Shown in pieces: positions 17,940 through 29,987 of a DNA stretch of 64,000 nucleotides. The notes under the pieces were generated by a model. That model was not told the DNA's origin and made no database searches. It was given only the letters and a program-made list of their open reading frames with translations. Both the position numbers and the translations under genes were made by a program. Positions within the stretch are counted from its first letter, which is position 1, and every line of letters starts with the position of its first letter. The stretch lies in the NCBI RefSeq assembly GCF_009388985.1, contig NZ_CP036422.1, forward strand, positions 1,874,501 to 1,938,500, written 5' to 3'. This DNA is from Halioglobus maricola (GTDB lineage: Bacteria > Pseudomonadota > Gammaproteobacteria > Pseudomonadales > Halieaceae).

Positions 17940-19088
17940 ATGTCCGCTATCTTCTGGGCAGTATTTTTGACGATACCTGCTCTCGCAATCTGGCTTGCCC
18001 ACCACCAGGCCTGGGCCCATCGTCTGGGCGTGGTGGTGTTGTGCTACGTGGCTGGATTGTTGGTGGGCAATTTCGGTGGCCTGCCGGTGGCCGCAGTTGA
18101 GTCTGCTGAAGATGTCGGCACGCTCGCCATCGGCATGGCCTTACCCCTGCTGTTAATGTCGCTGGATATCCGCCGTTGCAGCGAGGTGGCGGGTAAGGCG
18201 ATGCTCTCCATGTTGCTCGCTACCGTTTCGGTTGTGTGCGTGGCGACCTGCTTGTATTTCCTTTTTGCCGACGGCATCAGCGAGAAGCCGGCGCATCTGG
18301 CGGCAATGGCGGTCGGAGTCTACACCGGCGGTACGCCTAATCTTGCAGCGATTAAAGCCGGGCTGGACATTGCCGACACCGATTACCTGTTGTTTCACAG
18401 TATCGACACTCTGCTCGGGGGGCTGTATATGCTGGCGATGCTCACCGTGGGTATTCCCTTTTTCCGTCGCATTCTGCCCGCAACAACCGCAGGCACTGAA
18501 AGCGCAGAAGAACTTGACCTTGAGGAGAGCTATCAGCCTTTTCTGCAGCTGGAAAATGTCCCTTCGCTGTTGGCTACACTCTGCATTGCTGGCGCCGCTG
18601 TGGCAGCAGCCTATGGGCTGGCCAATGCATTGGCCAGCGTGTTTGGCGAGCAAACCCTTTCGCCGTTGCTAATTCTTGTGCTGACCACAATAGGCGTGGG
18701 GCTGTCCTTTTCGCCCGCGCGTCGCAGGCTCAAGTACGCCTATCGTATCGGCATGTACCTGATCTACGTATTCTGTTTTGCGATCGCATCCGCCACGACG
18801 CTGGATATGCTCGCCGCGGCGGACCCCATGATTGCAGTGTTCACGCTGGCAGCGGTGCTGGGCAGCGTGATCATGCACGCGCTGTTGTGCCGCCTGAGTG
18901 GCGTCGATGGTGATACTTTTATGGTGACTTCGGTAGCGGCGGTCTGCAGCCCGCCGTTTGTGCCGCTGGTGGCGCGGGCGCTCAACAACCGGGGGCTGAT
19001 TTTTGCGGGCATGATGACCGGAATTGTCGGCTATGCGATCGGCAACTATCTTGGTATCACCCTGGCCCTGATTCTTTCAGGGTCGTAA
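17940..19088 (+). CDS. DUF819 family integral membrane protein
   Basis: The 382-residue product is almost entirely hydrophobic, with roughly ten to eleven membrane helices. The stretch VGVYTGGTPNLAAIKAGLD is a DUF819 hallmark and LPLLLMSLDIRR is also family-like. DUF819 proteins (YjcL-like) are predicted transporters or permeases with two repeated halves, function unproven. I prefer the ATG at 17940 to the TTG directly before it. It is followed after two bases by the PLP-dependent lyase gene, so the two are probably co-expressed; it may move the substrate or product of that enzyme. Confidence 0.87.
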   Translation: MSAIFWAVFLTIPALAIWLAHHQAWAHRLGVVVLCYVAGLLVGNFGGLPVAAVESAEDVGTLAIGMALPLLLMSLDIRRCSEVAGKAMLSMLLATVSVVCVATCLYFLFADGISEKPAHLAAMAVGVYTGGTPNLAAIKAGLDIADTDYLLFHSIDTLLGGLYMLAMLTVGIPFFRRILPATTAGTESAEELDLEESYQPFLQLENVPSLLATLCIAGAAVAAAYGLANALASVFGEQTLSPLLILVLTTIGVGLSFSPARRRLKYAYRIGMYLIYVFCFAIASATTLDMLAAADPMIAVFTLAAVLGSVIMHALLCRLSGVDGDTFMVTSVAAVCSPPFVPLVARALNNRGLIFAGMMTGIVGYAIGNYLGITLALILSGS

Positions 19089-19090
19089 GC

Positions 19091-20545
19091 ATGGCAGAGG
19101 AGCCAACGAATATGCATAAGGCAATGCCGGAAAAGGGACGCGCTGGCGACGAGGTGCTGACAGAACTCACCGCGTTCAAGGGCGAGGACCCGCGGTATAA
19201 GGAGGGCAGGGTTTGGAGCCTTGTCTATTATCTGGATGAAACACATTCAGATTTCATTAAAGAGGCCTATCACAGCTACTCCAGTGAGAACGGTCTGAAT
19301 CCAGGCGCGTTCAAGAGTCTCAAGAAGATCGAGACTGAAGTTATTTCGGCGACCGCTGATATTCTCAATGGCACGAAAGATGTGTGTGGCGTCGTGACCT
19401 CAGGCGGCACCGAGAGCTGCCTGATGGCGGTGAAAACATACCGCGACATGGCCCGCAGCAAGCGCGGCGTGAAACGGCCAGAGATGATTTTGCCGAAGAC
19501 AGCCCATGTGGCGTGGTTTAAGGCTTCGGAATACTTTGGTGTGAAAGTGCGGCTGGTTCCACTACAGGATGACTTCACTCCCGATCTGAAAAAGCTCAAG
19601 CGTTTAATCAACCGTAACACCGTAATGATTCTTGGCAGCGCCCCTGAGTATCCCCACGGCATCATCGACCCCATAGAGGAGATGGGTGCTATTGCCGAGA
19701 AGAAGGGTATTCCGCTGCATGTGGACGCTTGTGTGGGCGGATTTATTCTGCCCTTCATTGAGGCGAACGGTGAGGATGTACCTCTATGGGATTATCGTGT
19801 TCCGGGTGTTACCTCTATCTCCGCTGATATTCATAAATACGGTTACGCGGCCAAGGGTGCGTCGACGATCACCTATCGCAACCTGGACTATCTCCGCCAC
19901 CAGATGTTTGTGTACGAAAACTGGCCCGGCGGTGTGTTCGCATCCCCGGCGCTTTTAGGCACGCGCCCCGGTGGTGGCTATGCGGCGGCCTGGAGTGTGC
20001 TGCAGTATTTCGGCAAGGAGGGTTATCGCAAGCTGGCTGAAGATACGGTGGCCGCTGTTAACGGCCTCAAGGCAGGCATTGACGACATTCCCGAATTGGA
20101 AGTGATGGGTAAGCCAATCGGGCCGTTGTTTTCGTTTCGCTCTACCGACCCGACACTCAACATTTATGCTGTCGGCGACCAGATGGACGCGCGTGGCTGG
20201 CAGGTAAATCGCAACCAGTTTCCGGAGGGGCTGCATGCAATGGTGACGGCGCAGCACCTCAGGGTTGTGGATCAGTATATCGCTGATCTGAAGGCCTCAG
20301 TGGAGGTGGTACGGTCGAATCCAGCATTGGCGAAGGAGGGCGGTGCGGCCACCTATGGGATGTTGGCACATGTTCCGCTGCGTGGAATGGTCAAAAAGAA
20401 GGTGTTGGAAATGTTCAGCGAGCAGTACCGTGCCGGCGGAGGCGAGTTGGACCTCAAGTCAGGGGCGACTGCCGGCGATACGCCAGGGTTGCTCGACAAA
20501 GTCGTAGGCTGGTACGTAGACCGGCAGCAGCGAAAAGGCAGGTAG
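19091..20545 (+). CDS. PLP-dependent sphingosine-1-phosphate lyase-like/group II decarboxylase family enzyme
   Basis: The 484-residue protein belongs to the fold-type I PLP decarboxylase family. The PLP lysine lies in SADIHKYGYAAKGAST, the N-terminal entry motif is VTSGGTESCLMAVKTYRD, and SSENGLNPGAFKSLKKIE resembles the sphingosine-phosphate-lyase branch rather than glutamate decarboxylases. Enzymes of that branch cleave a C-C bond of a phosphorylated amino alcohol, giving an aldehyde. No N-terminal membrane anchor is present, unlike eukaryotic homologues. The start ATG is two bases after the DUF819 stop. Nearby lipid-catabolic genes fit a role in lipid breakdown; the true substrate is unknown. 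Confidence 0.87.
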   Translation: MAEEPTNMHKAMPEKGRAGDEVLTELTAFKGEDPRYKEGRVWSLVYYLDETHSDFIKEAYHSYSSENGLNPGAFKSLKKIETEVISATADILNGTKDVCGVVTSGGTESCLMAVKTYRDMARSKRGVKRPEMILPKTAHVAWFKASEYFGVKVRLVPLQDDFTPDLKKLKRLINRNTVMILGSAPEYPHGIIDPIEEMGAIAEKKGIPLHVDACVGGFILPFIEANGEDVPLWDYRVPGVTSISADIHKYGYAAKGASTITYRNLDYLRHQMFVYENWPGGVFASPALLGTRPGGGYAAAWSVLQYFGKEGYRKLAEDTVAAVNGLKAGIDDIPELEVMGKPIGPLFSFRSTDPTLNIYAVGDQMDARGWQVNRNQFPEGLHAMVTAQHLRVVDQYIADLKASVEVVRSNPALAKEGGAATYGMLAHVPLRGMVKKKVLEMFSEQYRAGGGELDLKSGATAGDTPGLLDKVVGWYVDRQQRKGR

Positions 20546-20570
20546 GCGCGGCCGCAGCCGCGCTCGTCAT

Positions 20571-21746
20571 CTAGTCCAGCTTGCCGAGTATGGCGCCACC
20601 TGTCGGAACGCCTACACCCGATGTTACCAGGGCGTGCGACACGTCCTTGTTGGGTTGGTTGATGGACTGTCCGCGTACCAGGCGGGTCGCTTCCACAATA
20701 CCATTCACGCCGTGTATATAGGCCTCGGACAGCTGTCCCCCGTGTGTGTTGGTGGGCAGGCGGCCGTCGGGACGCATGGCGCCGCCGAGGACGAAGTCTC
20801 CCGCACCGCCAAATTCACAGAATTGCCAGGCTTCCATCTGGAGCAAGACATTGGGCGTGAACGCGTCGTAGAAAACCGCGGCGTCGACGTCGTCCGGTGT
20901 CAGATCGCTCATCTCGTAGCACTTGCGGGCAGCGATGCGGTGTTCATCAATGTTTGAGAACTCCTCGCGATAGTATGACGTCATCTGTTCCTGATCTTTG
21001 CCAAACGCCTGCGCTACACCTTTGACGACTACAGCGGGTTGCTTAAGGTCGCGGGCGCGCTCAGGTGTCGTGACGATCACCGCAGATCCGCCATCGCTTT
21101 CCTGGCAGCAGTCGAACAACTGCAGTGGATCTGCGATGTAGCGGGCGTTGTCATACGCTTCGCGGGTCAGGGGTTGTTCGTAGAAGAATGCCCCCGGATT
21201 GTTGACCGCATAGTCGCGGGTGGTTCTGGCGACTTCAAACAAGGCGTCCTTGGTCACACCTGTGCGATGCATCCAGCGCTGGGTCACCATGGCCGTCCAG
21301 GAAGCGGGGGTCAGCAGGCCGTAGGGCATATACCAGCCCCAGTGGATCGCATCGGCGGTCAGGATCTGGCCTGAGACGCCTTCCGAATAGCGGTGCCCTG
21401 AGCGGCCATTCAGGGCGCGGTACACTGCGACACACTCGGCCATGCCGGTGGCAACGGCGAGCACGGCCTGATGGAGTGAGCCGGTGGCGGCGCCGCCGCC
21501 GTAGTGAGAACGTCCCCAGAAATTGATTTCACCGCAGCCCAGCGAGCGGGCAACTTCCACCTCGTCGTTGTTGTCCATGGTGAAGGTAGCGAAGCCATCG
21601 ATGTCTGAGGGCGTAAGGCCCGCATCATCCAGCGCCGATTTAATCGCCTGCGTCGCGAGACTTAACTCGGATACCCCGGAGTCTTTGCTGAATTCGGTAT
21701 TGCCGACCCCAACGATGGCCGCCTTGCCATTGATATTTGCAACCAT
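20571..21746 (-). CDS. Lipid-transfer/thiolase-like retro-aldol lyase (Ltp2-like)
   Basis: This 391-residue thiolase-superfamily protein lacks the nucleophilic cysteine: the segment aligned with the thiolase CGSG region reads RSHYGGGAATGSLHQA. It keeps THGGQLSEAYIHGVNG near the C-terminus, with a tyrosine at residue 343 and another at 293 (VFYDAF), matching the tyrosines used by Ltp2-type steroid aldolases as I recall them. In mycobacteria Ltp2 acts with the DUF35 domain of ChsH2 to cleave the three-carbon steroid side chain by a retro-aldol reaction. Here the gene lies four bases after the ChsH1-like gene in the same operon as the DUF35 protein, which supports the same partnership. Confidence 0.87.
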   Translation of the reverse strand: MVANINGKAAIVGVGNTEFSKDSGVSELSLATQAIKSALDDAGLTPSDIDGFATFTMDNNDEVEVARSLGCGEINFWGRSHYGGGAATGSLHQAVLAVATGMAECVAVYRALNGRSGHRYSEGVSGQILTADAIHWGWYMPYGLLTPASWTAMVTQRWMHRTGVTKDALFEVARTTRDYAVNNPGAFFYEQPLTREAYDNARYIADPLQLFDCCQESDGGSAVIVTTPERARDLKQPAVVVKGVAQAFGKDQEQMTSYYREEFSNIDEHRIAARKCYEMSDLTPDDVDAAVFYDAFTPNVLLQMEAWQFCEFGGAGDFVLGGAMRPDGRLPTNTHGGQLSEAYIHGVNGIVEATRLVRGQSINQPNKDVSHALVTSGVGVPTGGAILGKLD

Positions 21747-21749
21747 CTC

Positions 21750-22181
21750 TTAAACTCCCTGCGGCAATGCCAGTTGAACGGTGCCCGCCATATGCATGCC
21801 CCAGATGTTGTTCTCACCCATCACCGCAATATCAATCACGCCGCTGGCATCGTCTTTCGCCGTCACTGATCCTGTGACTTTCATCACCATGCCGGGCACA
21901 TTCGGTGCGCCCAGTTTTATGTCGAGGGATTTCACCACGGCTTCGGGGCCACTCCAGTCGGTTGCGAAGCGGGTCATCAGCGCCTGGCTGGTGAGAATAT
22001 TCATAAAAACGTCCGGCAAGCCCGCCGCCTGGGCGACCGATTTGTCGTGATGTACTGGCTCGTAGTCACGGGTGGCGAGGGCGCCGGAGACAACCAGGCC
22101 GGAAGTGATATCGATTTCCTGCTCGGGCAGGGCGTCACCGACGTTCACCTCGGAAAAATTCAAAGTAGGGTAGTCGCTCAT
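21750..22181 (-). CDS. MaoC-like hotdog subunit of enoyl-CoA hydratase (ChsH1-like)
   Basis: A 143-residue hotdog protein with PVHHDKSVAQAAGLPDVF and MNILTSQALMTRFATDWSG, near-identical in pattern to the product of 9969-10391. It overlaps the upstream MaoC-DUF35 gene by four bases and is followed by the Ltp2-like gene, the same order as the mycobacterial igr genes chsH2, chsH1 and ltp2 in a compact form. With the N-terminal MaoC domain of its neighbour it should make a heteromeric hydratase for a bulky 2-enoyl-CoA. Confidence 0.88.
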   Translation of the reverse strand: MSDYPTLNFSEVNVGDALPEQEIDITSGLVVSGALATRDYEPVHHDKSVAQAAGLPDVFMNILTSQALMTRFATDWSGPEAVVKSLDIKLGAPNVPGMVMKVTGSVTAKDDASGVIDIAVMGENNIWGMHMAGTVQLALPQGV

Positions 22182-23155
22182 GATCTCGCGCCTCCTGTTC
22201 CCGGGTAAAATTGAGGCAGCATGGTTTTTTCGTCGACCTGTTCGACCTTGCCCTTGACGCGCATCCCGATGCTGACGTCTTCATATTCGCAACCAACAAT
22301 GTTGGACACCAGATGAGTACCCTCATCCAGTTTGATGACTGCGCAGACAGGATCCTTTGGGTAGCCGGGAATGGAAGGGTGACGTAAACAGGTGTAGGAA
22401 AGCACTTCGCCGTCCAGCGTCGACTCGATGGCATCCCATTCAATGGACTGGCATTCGCCACACATGGGGCGAGGAGGGTGGCGCAGCGTCTGGCAACTTG
22501 TGCACCGCTGAATCATTATCCGCCCTTCATCGCAGGCCTCCCACCACCACTTGTTGTCGTGCCCGCGTGGTGAGGGGATGCGAGTGGGGACTTCCAGGGC
22601 ACTGTCACTGCTGGCGGCAGCGGGTTGTTCCTGGGGAATGAACTTCAGCACCCTGAAGCGTTGTGTGCCCAGTTTGACGCCGTTCTGATTACTGAATGTC
22701 GCCAGCGTTTCGTAGAAATAGCCGGTGCCGCGGGCCGTGGCCTTGCGCTCGGAGATTGTATCGATGACCATTTCCATCACGACCTGGTCGCCCGGGCTGG
22801 CCTCGGCAAAGTACTCCTGCTTGACGTTGGTGCCCAGCACGCCGGTGTAGCCATGGTCATTGAACAGTTGTACCAGGTCGGACTGGGCGTCTGAAGGGCG
22901 GCCCGTACTGGCAACCGCATAGCCTTCCTGGTTCCACACGTACATCATGGCAGGTGGCGCGATGGTTTTGCCGCGCTTGCTGCTCGCCGCCCACTCAGGG
23001 TTGGTATAGGCGGGATTGGTATCGCCCATCACCTCTGTCCAGTGGCGAATCATGGTTTCATTGACTGCATCCTTGGCAGGCGTCGCGGTACAGACCTCTT
23101 TGCCCACGTAGGCATAGATCTGCGCTTCAAGGGCTTCTATTTCTTCTGGCGTCAT
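22178..23155 (-). CDS. MaoC-DUF35 fusion protein (ChsH2-like)
   Basis: Starting from ATG 23155, the 325-residue protein joins an N-terminal hotdog domain (about 1-165; TEVMGDTNPAYTNPEWA, APPAMMYVWN) to a C-terminal DUF35 OB-fold (about 190-325). The DUF35 part begins with a rubredoxin-like zinc ribbon, CTSC...CGEC with spacing C-x2-C-x10-C-x2-C. This is the domain architecture of ChsH2, in which the first half hydrates with ChsH1 and the DUF35 half binds the Ltp2 aldolase. The frame is open further upstream to 23248, but that part overlaps the acyl-CoA dehydrogenase gene and has no family similarity. The AAAGAC upstream is a weak ribosome-binding site. Confidence 0.88.
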   Translation of the reverse strand: MTPEEIEALEAQIYAYVGKEVCTATPAKDAVNETMIRHWTEVMGDTNPAYTNPEWAASSKRGKTIAPPAMMYVWNQEGYAVASTGRPSDAQSDLVQLFNDHGYTGVLGTNVKQEYFAEASPGDQVVMEMVIDTISERKATARGTGYFYETLATFSNQNGVKLGTQRFRVLKFIPQEQPAAASSDSALEVPTRIPSPRGHDNKWWWEACDEGRIMIQRCTSCQTLRHPPRPMCGECQSIEWDAIESTLDGEVLSYTCLRHPSIPGYPKDPVCAVIKLDEGTHLVSNIVGCEYEDVSIGMRVKGKVEQVDEKTMLPQFYPGTGGARS

Positions 23156-23207
23156 AGTCTTTCGTCTTGTATTGGGCGCGGCACGGGCCGAGCCTCTATT
23201 TGTGTGG

Positions 23208-24380
23208 TTATCGGTGCTGGGGCATGCCCAGGCCGTGGGTGGCGACAAGGCCGCGCAAAACTTCCACTACGCCGCCGCCGAAAGTGTTGATAGTGGCGCG
23301 GCGGTGTTCGTGCTCCAGGTTGCCGTGTAAAGCTGCGCCTTCGCTGGTGCCGGAGAGCAGGGCATGGGGGCCGACGACCTCCATCAACAGACGGCAAAGC
23401 TCAAGCATGATCTCGGTTGAATAGACTTTGATAGCCGAGGGAAATACAGCGTCCATTTCGCCCTGGTCCAGTTGCCAGGACATGCGTGCATTCATCACGC
23501 GCATGGCCTCAAGATGAGAGTAGACCTCAGCCAGGTTGCGTTGAGCGAGAGGCTCATCGATGACCCGCTGGCCATCCGGCCCTTTCGTTTCGCGCGCCCA
23601 TTCGAGTGTATCACGGAACAGCTTCCAGCCCTGTATACCCCAGGCAGCGAGGCCCACACGCTCGTGGTTGAGCTGTTCGGTAATCAATCGCCAGCCGCCA
23701 TTTTCCTTGCCGATGATCATATCCAGCGGCACTTTGACGTCTTCGTAGTAGGTGACATTGGTCCGCACGCCGCCCATGGTATGAATGGGGCCCAGTGCGA
23801 AGCCCGGGTCAGCTGTCTCTGCAACAAGGATTGAAATGCCTTTGTGCTTCGGTGCCTCAGGGTCGGTGCGAGCAGCGAGCCACACGTAGTCAGCGCCCTC
23901 TGCGCCGCTGGTGAAGATTTTGCTCCCGTTGACCAGGTAGTGATCGTCTTTCTTTACCGCGGACGTGGTGAGCGCGGCCAGGTCGGTGCCGGCGCTGGGC
24001 TCGGTGTAGCCGATGGCAAAGTGCAGTTCACCACTGGCTATCCCGGGAAGAAAGCGCTGTTTCTGCTCTTCCGTGCCACGGCTGATGATAGCGGGACCCA
24101 CGGTGTTAAGCGTGACAAAGGGGGTAGGGGCACCTGCGAGCAATGCTTCTTCGTAGCGGATTAATTGCTCGGACTCGGACAGGCCTCGACCACCGTACTC
24201 TTCTGGCCAGCCAACGGCCAGCATTTGGTCTTTGCCCTGTTGGAGGATCAGCTCCTTGTAAAGGTCACCGCTTTCGGCGTTGCGCAACTCCTCGCGGTGC
24301 TCGGGTTTGATCAAGTCACTGAAATAGGCACGAAATTCGCGGCGCAGTTCTTTCTGGGCGTCTGTGTAATCTACAAACAT
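23208..24380 (-). CDS. Acyl-CoA dehydrogenase (ChsE2/FadE29-like, catalytic subunit)
   Basis: A complete 390-residue flavoprotein: GYTEPSAGTDLAAL (about residues 124-137), the FAD-binding HTMGGVRTNVTYYEDVKVP and a C-terminal four-helix domain. A glutamate occurs at residue 240 in EQLNHERVGLAAWG, the position of the catalytic base in ChsE2-type steroid dehydrogenases. The start at 24380 has GGAGGA upstream; an earlier in-frame start at 24434 would lie in the operator. Together with the second dehydrogenase across the TetR gene it would make an alpha2beta2 enzyme that introduces a double bond into a steroid-type acyl-CoA. First gene of the leftward operon. Confidence 0.88.
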   Translation of the reverse strand: MFVDYTDAQKELRREFRAYFSDLIKPEHREELRNAESGDLYKELILQQGKDQMLAVGWPEEYGGRGLSESEQLIRYEEALLAGAPTPFVTLNTVGPAIISRGTEEQKQRFLPGIASGELHFAIGYTEPSAGTDLAALTTSAVKKDDHYLVNGSKIFTSGAEGADYVWLAARTDPEAPKHKGISILVAETADPGFALGPIHTMGGVRTNVTYYEDVKVPLDMIIGKENGGWRLITEQLNHERVGLAAWGIQGWKLFRDTLEWARETKGPDGQRVIDEPLAQRNLAEVYSHLEAMRVMNARMSWQLDQGEMDAVFPSAIKVYSTEIMLELCRLLMEVVGPHALLSGTSEGAALHGNLEHEHRRATINTFGGGVVEVLRGLVATHGLGMPQHR

Positions 24381-24406
24381 GTCTCTTCCTCCGATCGGAT
24401 GACACA

Positions 24407-24434
24407 ATAATATTGAAATTGAATTCAAATTCAA
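24407..24434 (-). promoter_or_regulatory. Promoter of the leftward ChsE2-like operon overlapped by a TetR-type palindrome
   Basis: On the minus strand the sequence TTGAAT (24434-24429) and TATTAT (24412-24407) are spaced by 16 bases, a plausible sigma-70 promoter about 25 bases from the start codon. A 22-base near-palindrome, TTGAAATTGAATTCAAATTCAA at 24413-24434 with 20 of 22 bases symmetric, covers the -35 element and the whole spacer. A TetR regulator is divergently encoded 15 bases away. The palindrome is therefore probably its operator, repressing both itself and the leftward operon. Confidence 0.7.
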
Positions 24435-24448
24435 CTATTTTGTGCGTC

Positions 24449-25147
24449 ATGGGCATTGAAGTGAGAAAAGAACAGCCTGGGGCCAAGCCCCTGAGTGCGA
24501 AGGGTGAGAAGGCCCGGGCGCGGCTGATGGCGGCTTGTCTGGCGGTGCTGGAACGCGATGGCTACCACAAGATGCGTATTGCGGACGTCACCCGCGAGGC
24601 GGGTATGGCGCAGGGTTTGTTCTATCACTACTTCAAAGATCTCAAGTCACTGACTGTCGAGGTTTTGACCCAGTTTGCGTCGGCAGTCCACAGCCCGTCG
24701 CTTGTAGAACAGGATGTTGAGAAGGGTGACTGGTACGGGCGCATATATGCCTACAACCTGCTCATCGTAAAGAACTACGCCCGTCGTCCCGGCGTGATGC
24801 GCTGCCTTTTGCAAATGGCGGATGAGGATTCAGATTTTTCACAAATGCTGCGCGAGCAATATCGCGAGCAGCTGATGTGGCTGGTGAAATTGATGCCCGG
24901 GATGTTTCCTGAGGTGAAGTTTAAACGTCACCAGGCACTGATGGTGGCATATTCTCTCGCGGGTATCGGTGAAGGCATGCTGCGCGAATACTTCATCAAT
25001 GGAAGTCGAACCTTACAGGCCGCAAAGTTGAGTGAAGAGCAGTTTGCCGAACTACTGTCGACAATGTTCTACCGGGCGCTTTTTCTTGAGCACCCGGATG
25101 CAGAAAAATTGAAATACACAAGCAACCTGGCCGGCATGGTCAGATGA
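24449..25147 (+). CDS. TetR family transcriptional regulator of the igr-like cluster
   Basis: From the ATG at 24449 the product has 232 residues. The N-terminal helix-turn-helix is RIADVTREAGMAQGLFYHYFKDLKSLT in pieces (about residues 40-66), with the typical FYHYF after the recognition helix; the C-terminal half is a helical ligand-binding domain. A TTG at 24413 would put the palindrome inside the coding region, so I choose ATG 24449, with no good ribosome-binding site and perhaps a leaderless or short leader message. It lies divergent to the dehydrogenase operon and 16 bases before the second dehydrogenase, which it is co-transcribed with. It probably senses an acyl-CoA intermediate. Confidence 0.88.
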   Translation: MGIEVRKEQPGAKPLSAKGEKARARLMAACLAVLERDGYHKMRIADVTREAGMAQGLFYHYFKDLKSLTVEVLTQFASAVHSPSLVEQDVEKGDWYGRIYAYNLLIVKNYARRPGVMRCLLQMADEDSDFSQMLREQYREQLMWLVKLMPGMFPEVKFKRHQALMVAYSLAGIGEGMLREYFINGSRTLQAAKLSEEQFAELLSTMFYRALFLEHPDAEKLKYTSNLAGMVR

Positions 25148-25163
25148 TTTCGAGGTACATCTA

Positions 25164-29312
<4,149 letters not shown>

Positions 29313-29316
<4 letters not shown>

Positions 29317-29987
29317 GCTGCGTTTCCTGTGTTTGTGGGTCGGCGGGTCTGCTCAACACGGCCGAGCATTTTGTTAAGCGAATACGTCACCAGTTTCCCC
29401 AGTACAGCGCTTTTTGGTGTCAAATCCGCCAGCTTGAAATCATGTGAGATCTGCTTGCTGTCCGAGCTTCGAACCAGTTTCTCAAGTCCGTCAAAGTAAG
29501 GGCGGGTGAGGGCGTTCCACTCGATGACTTCCAGAATAAGGCCAGTATCGGGGTTTTCTACATAGGACATGCGTGCGAGCCCGTCCATGCCCGCGTCGAT
29601 GACAGCGTCGTAGCCGTTGTCCAGGGCCCAGTTGTAGGCAGTTGGAAAATCCTCTACGCAAACCGCGTAGTGGTGCACGCCGGTGTGTTTTCGGTCGATG
29701 GCTTCCTGATACAGGCCGGGCGTGTCACCGATCTGCTCAATAAGCTCGATCTGCATGTCACCCACATAGCCGAAGGCAATGTTGACGGATGTTCTTGGTG
29801 CTTTTTCACCGCGATAGAAAGCATTACTCAGCGGCGAGGCATTGCGTGCCACCATGAAAGGGCCAACGCTATGCTCGCGGTGCCAGTAGTCCATGCCTTC
29901 GTCGATATCGTCGACCAGATAGGCGATTTGTTTCGCGGGACCCATGATGGGCGGCAGCGTGGGAATATTGTCAAAGTCTGCAATCAT
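29313..29987 (-). CDS. VOC family (glyoxalase/dioxygenase superfamily) protein
   Basis: A 224-residue vicinal-oxygen-chelate protein. Metal-site-like segments are KQIAYLVDDIDEGMDYW at the N-terminus, GVHHYAVCVEDFPTAYNWA in the middle and TGLILEVIEW at the end of the domain (His, His, Glu). About 50 further residues follow. The family includes glyoxalases, epimerases and ring-cleaving dioxygenases; pure inspection does not decide among these. It overlaps both neighbours by four bases (ATGA on both sides), showing tight translational coupling with the OYE and SDR genes. Confidence 0.85.

Noticed and set aside
20546..20563. GC-rich hairpin (GCGCGGC/GCCGCGC) between the PLP lyase and Ltp2-like genes
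   Set aside because: A stem with a CGCA loop exists, but without a T-run it cannot be called a terminator; it may be chance in GC-rich sequence.
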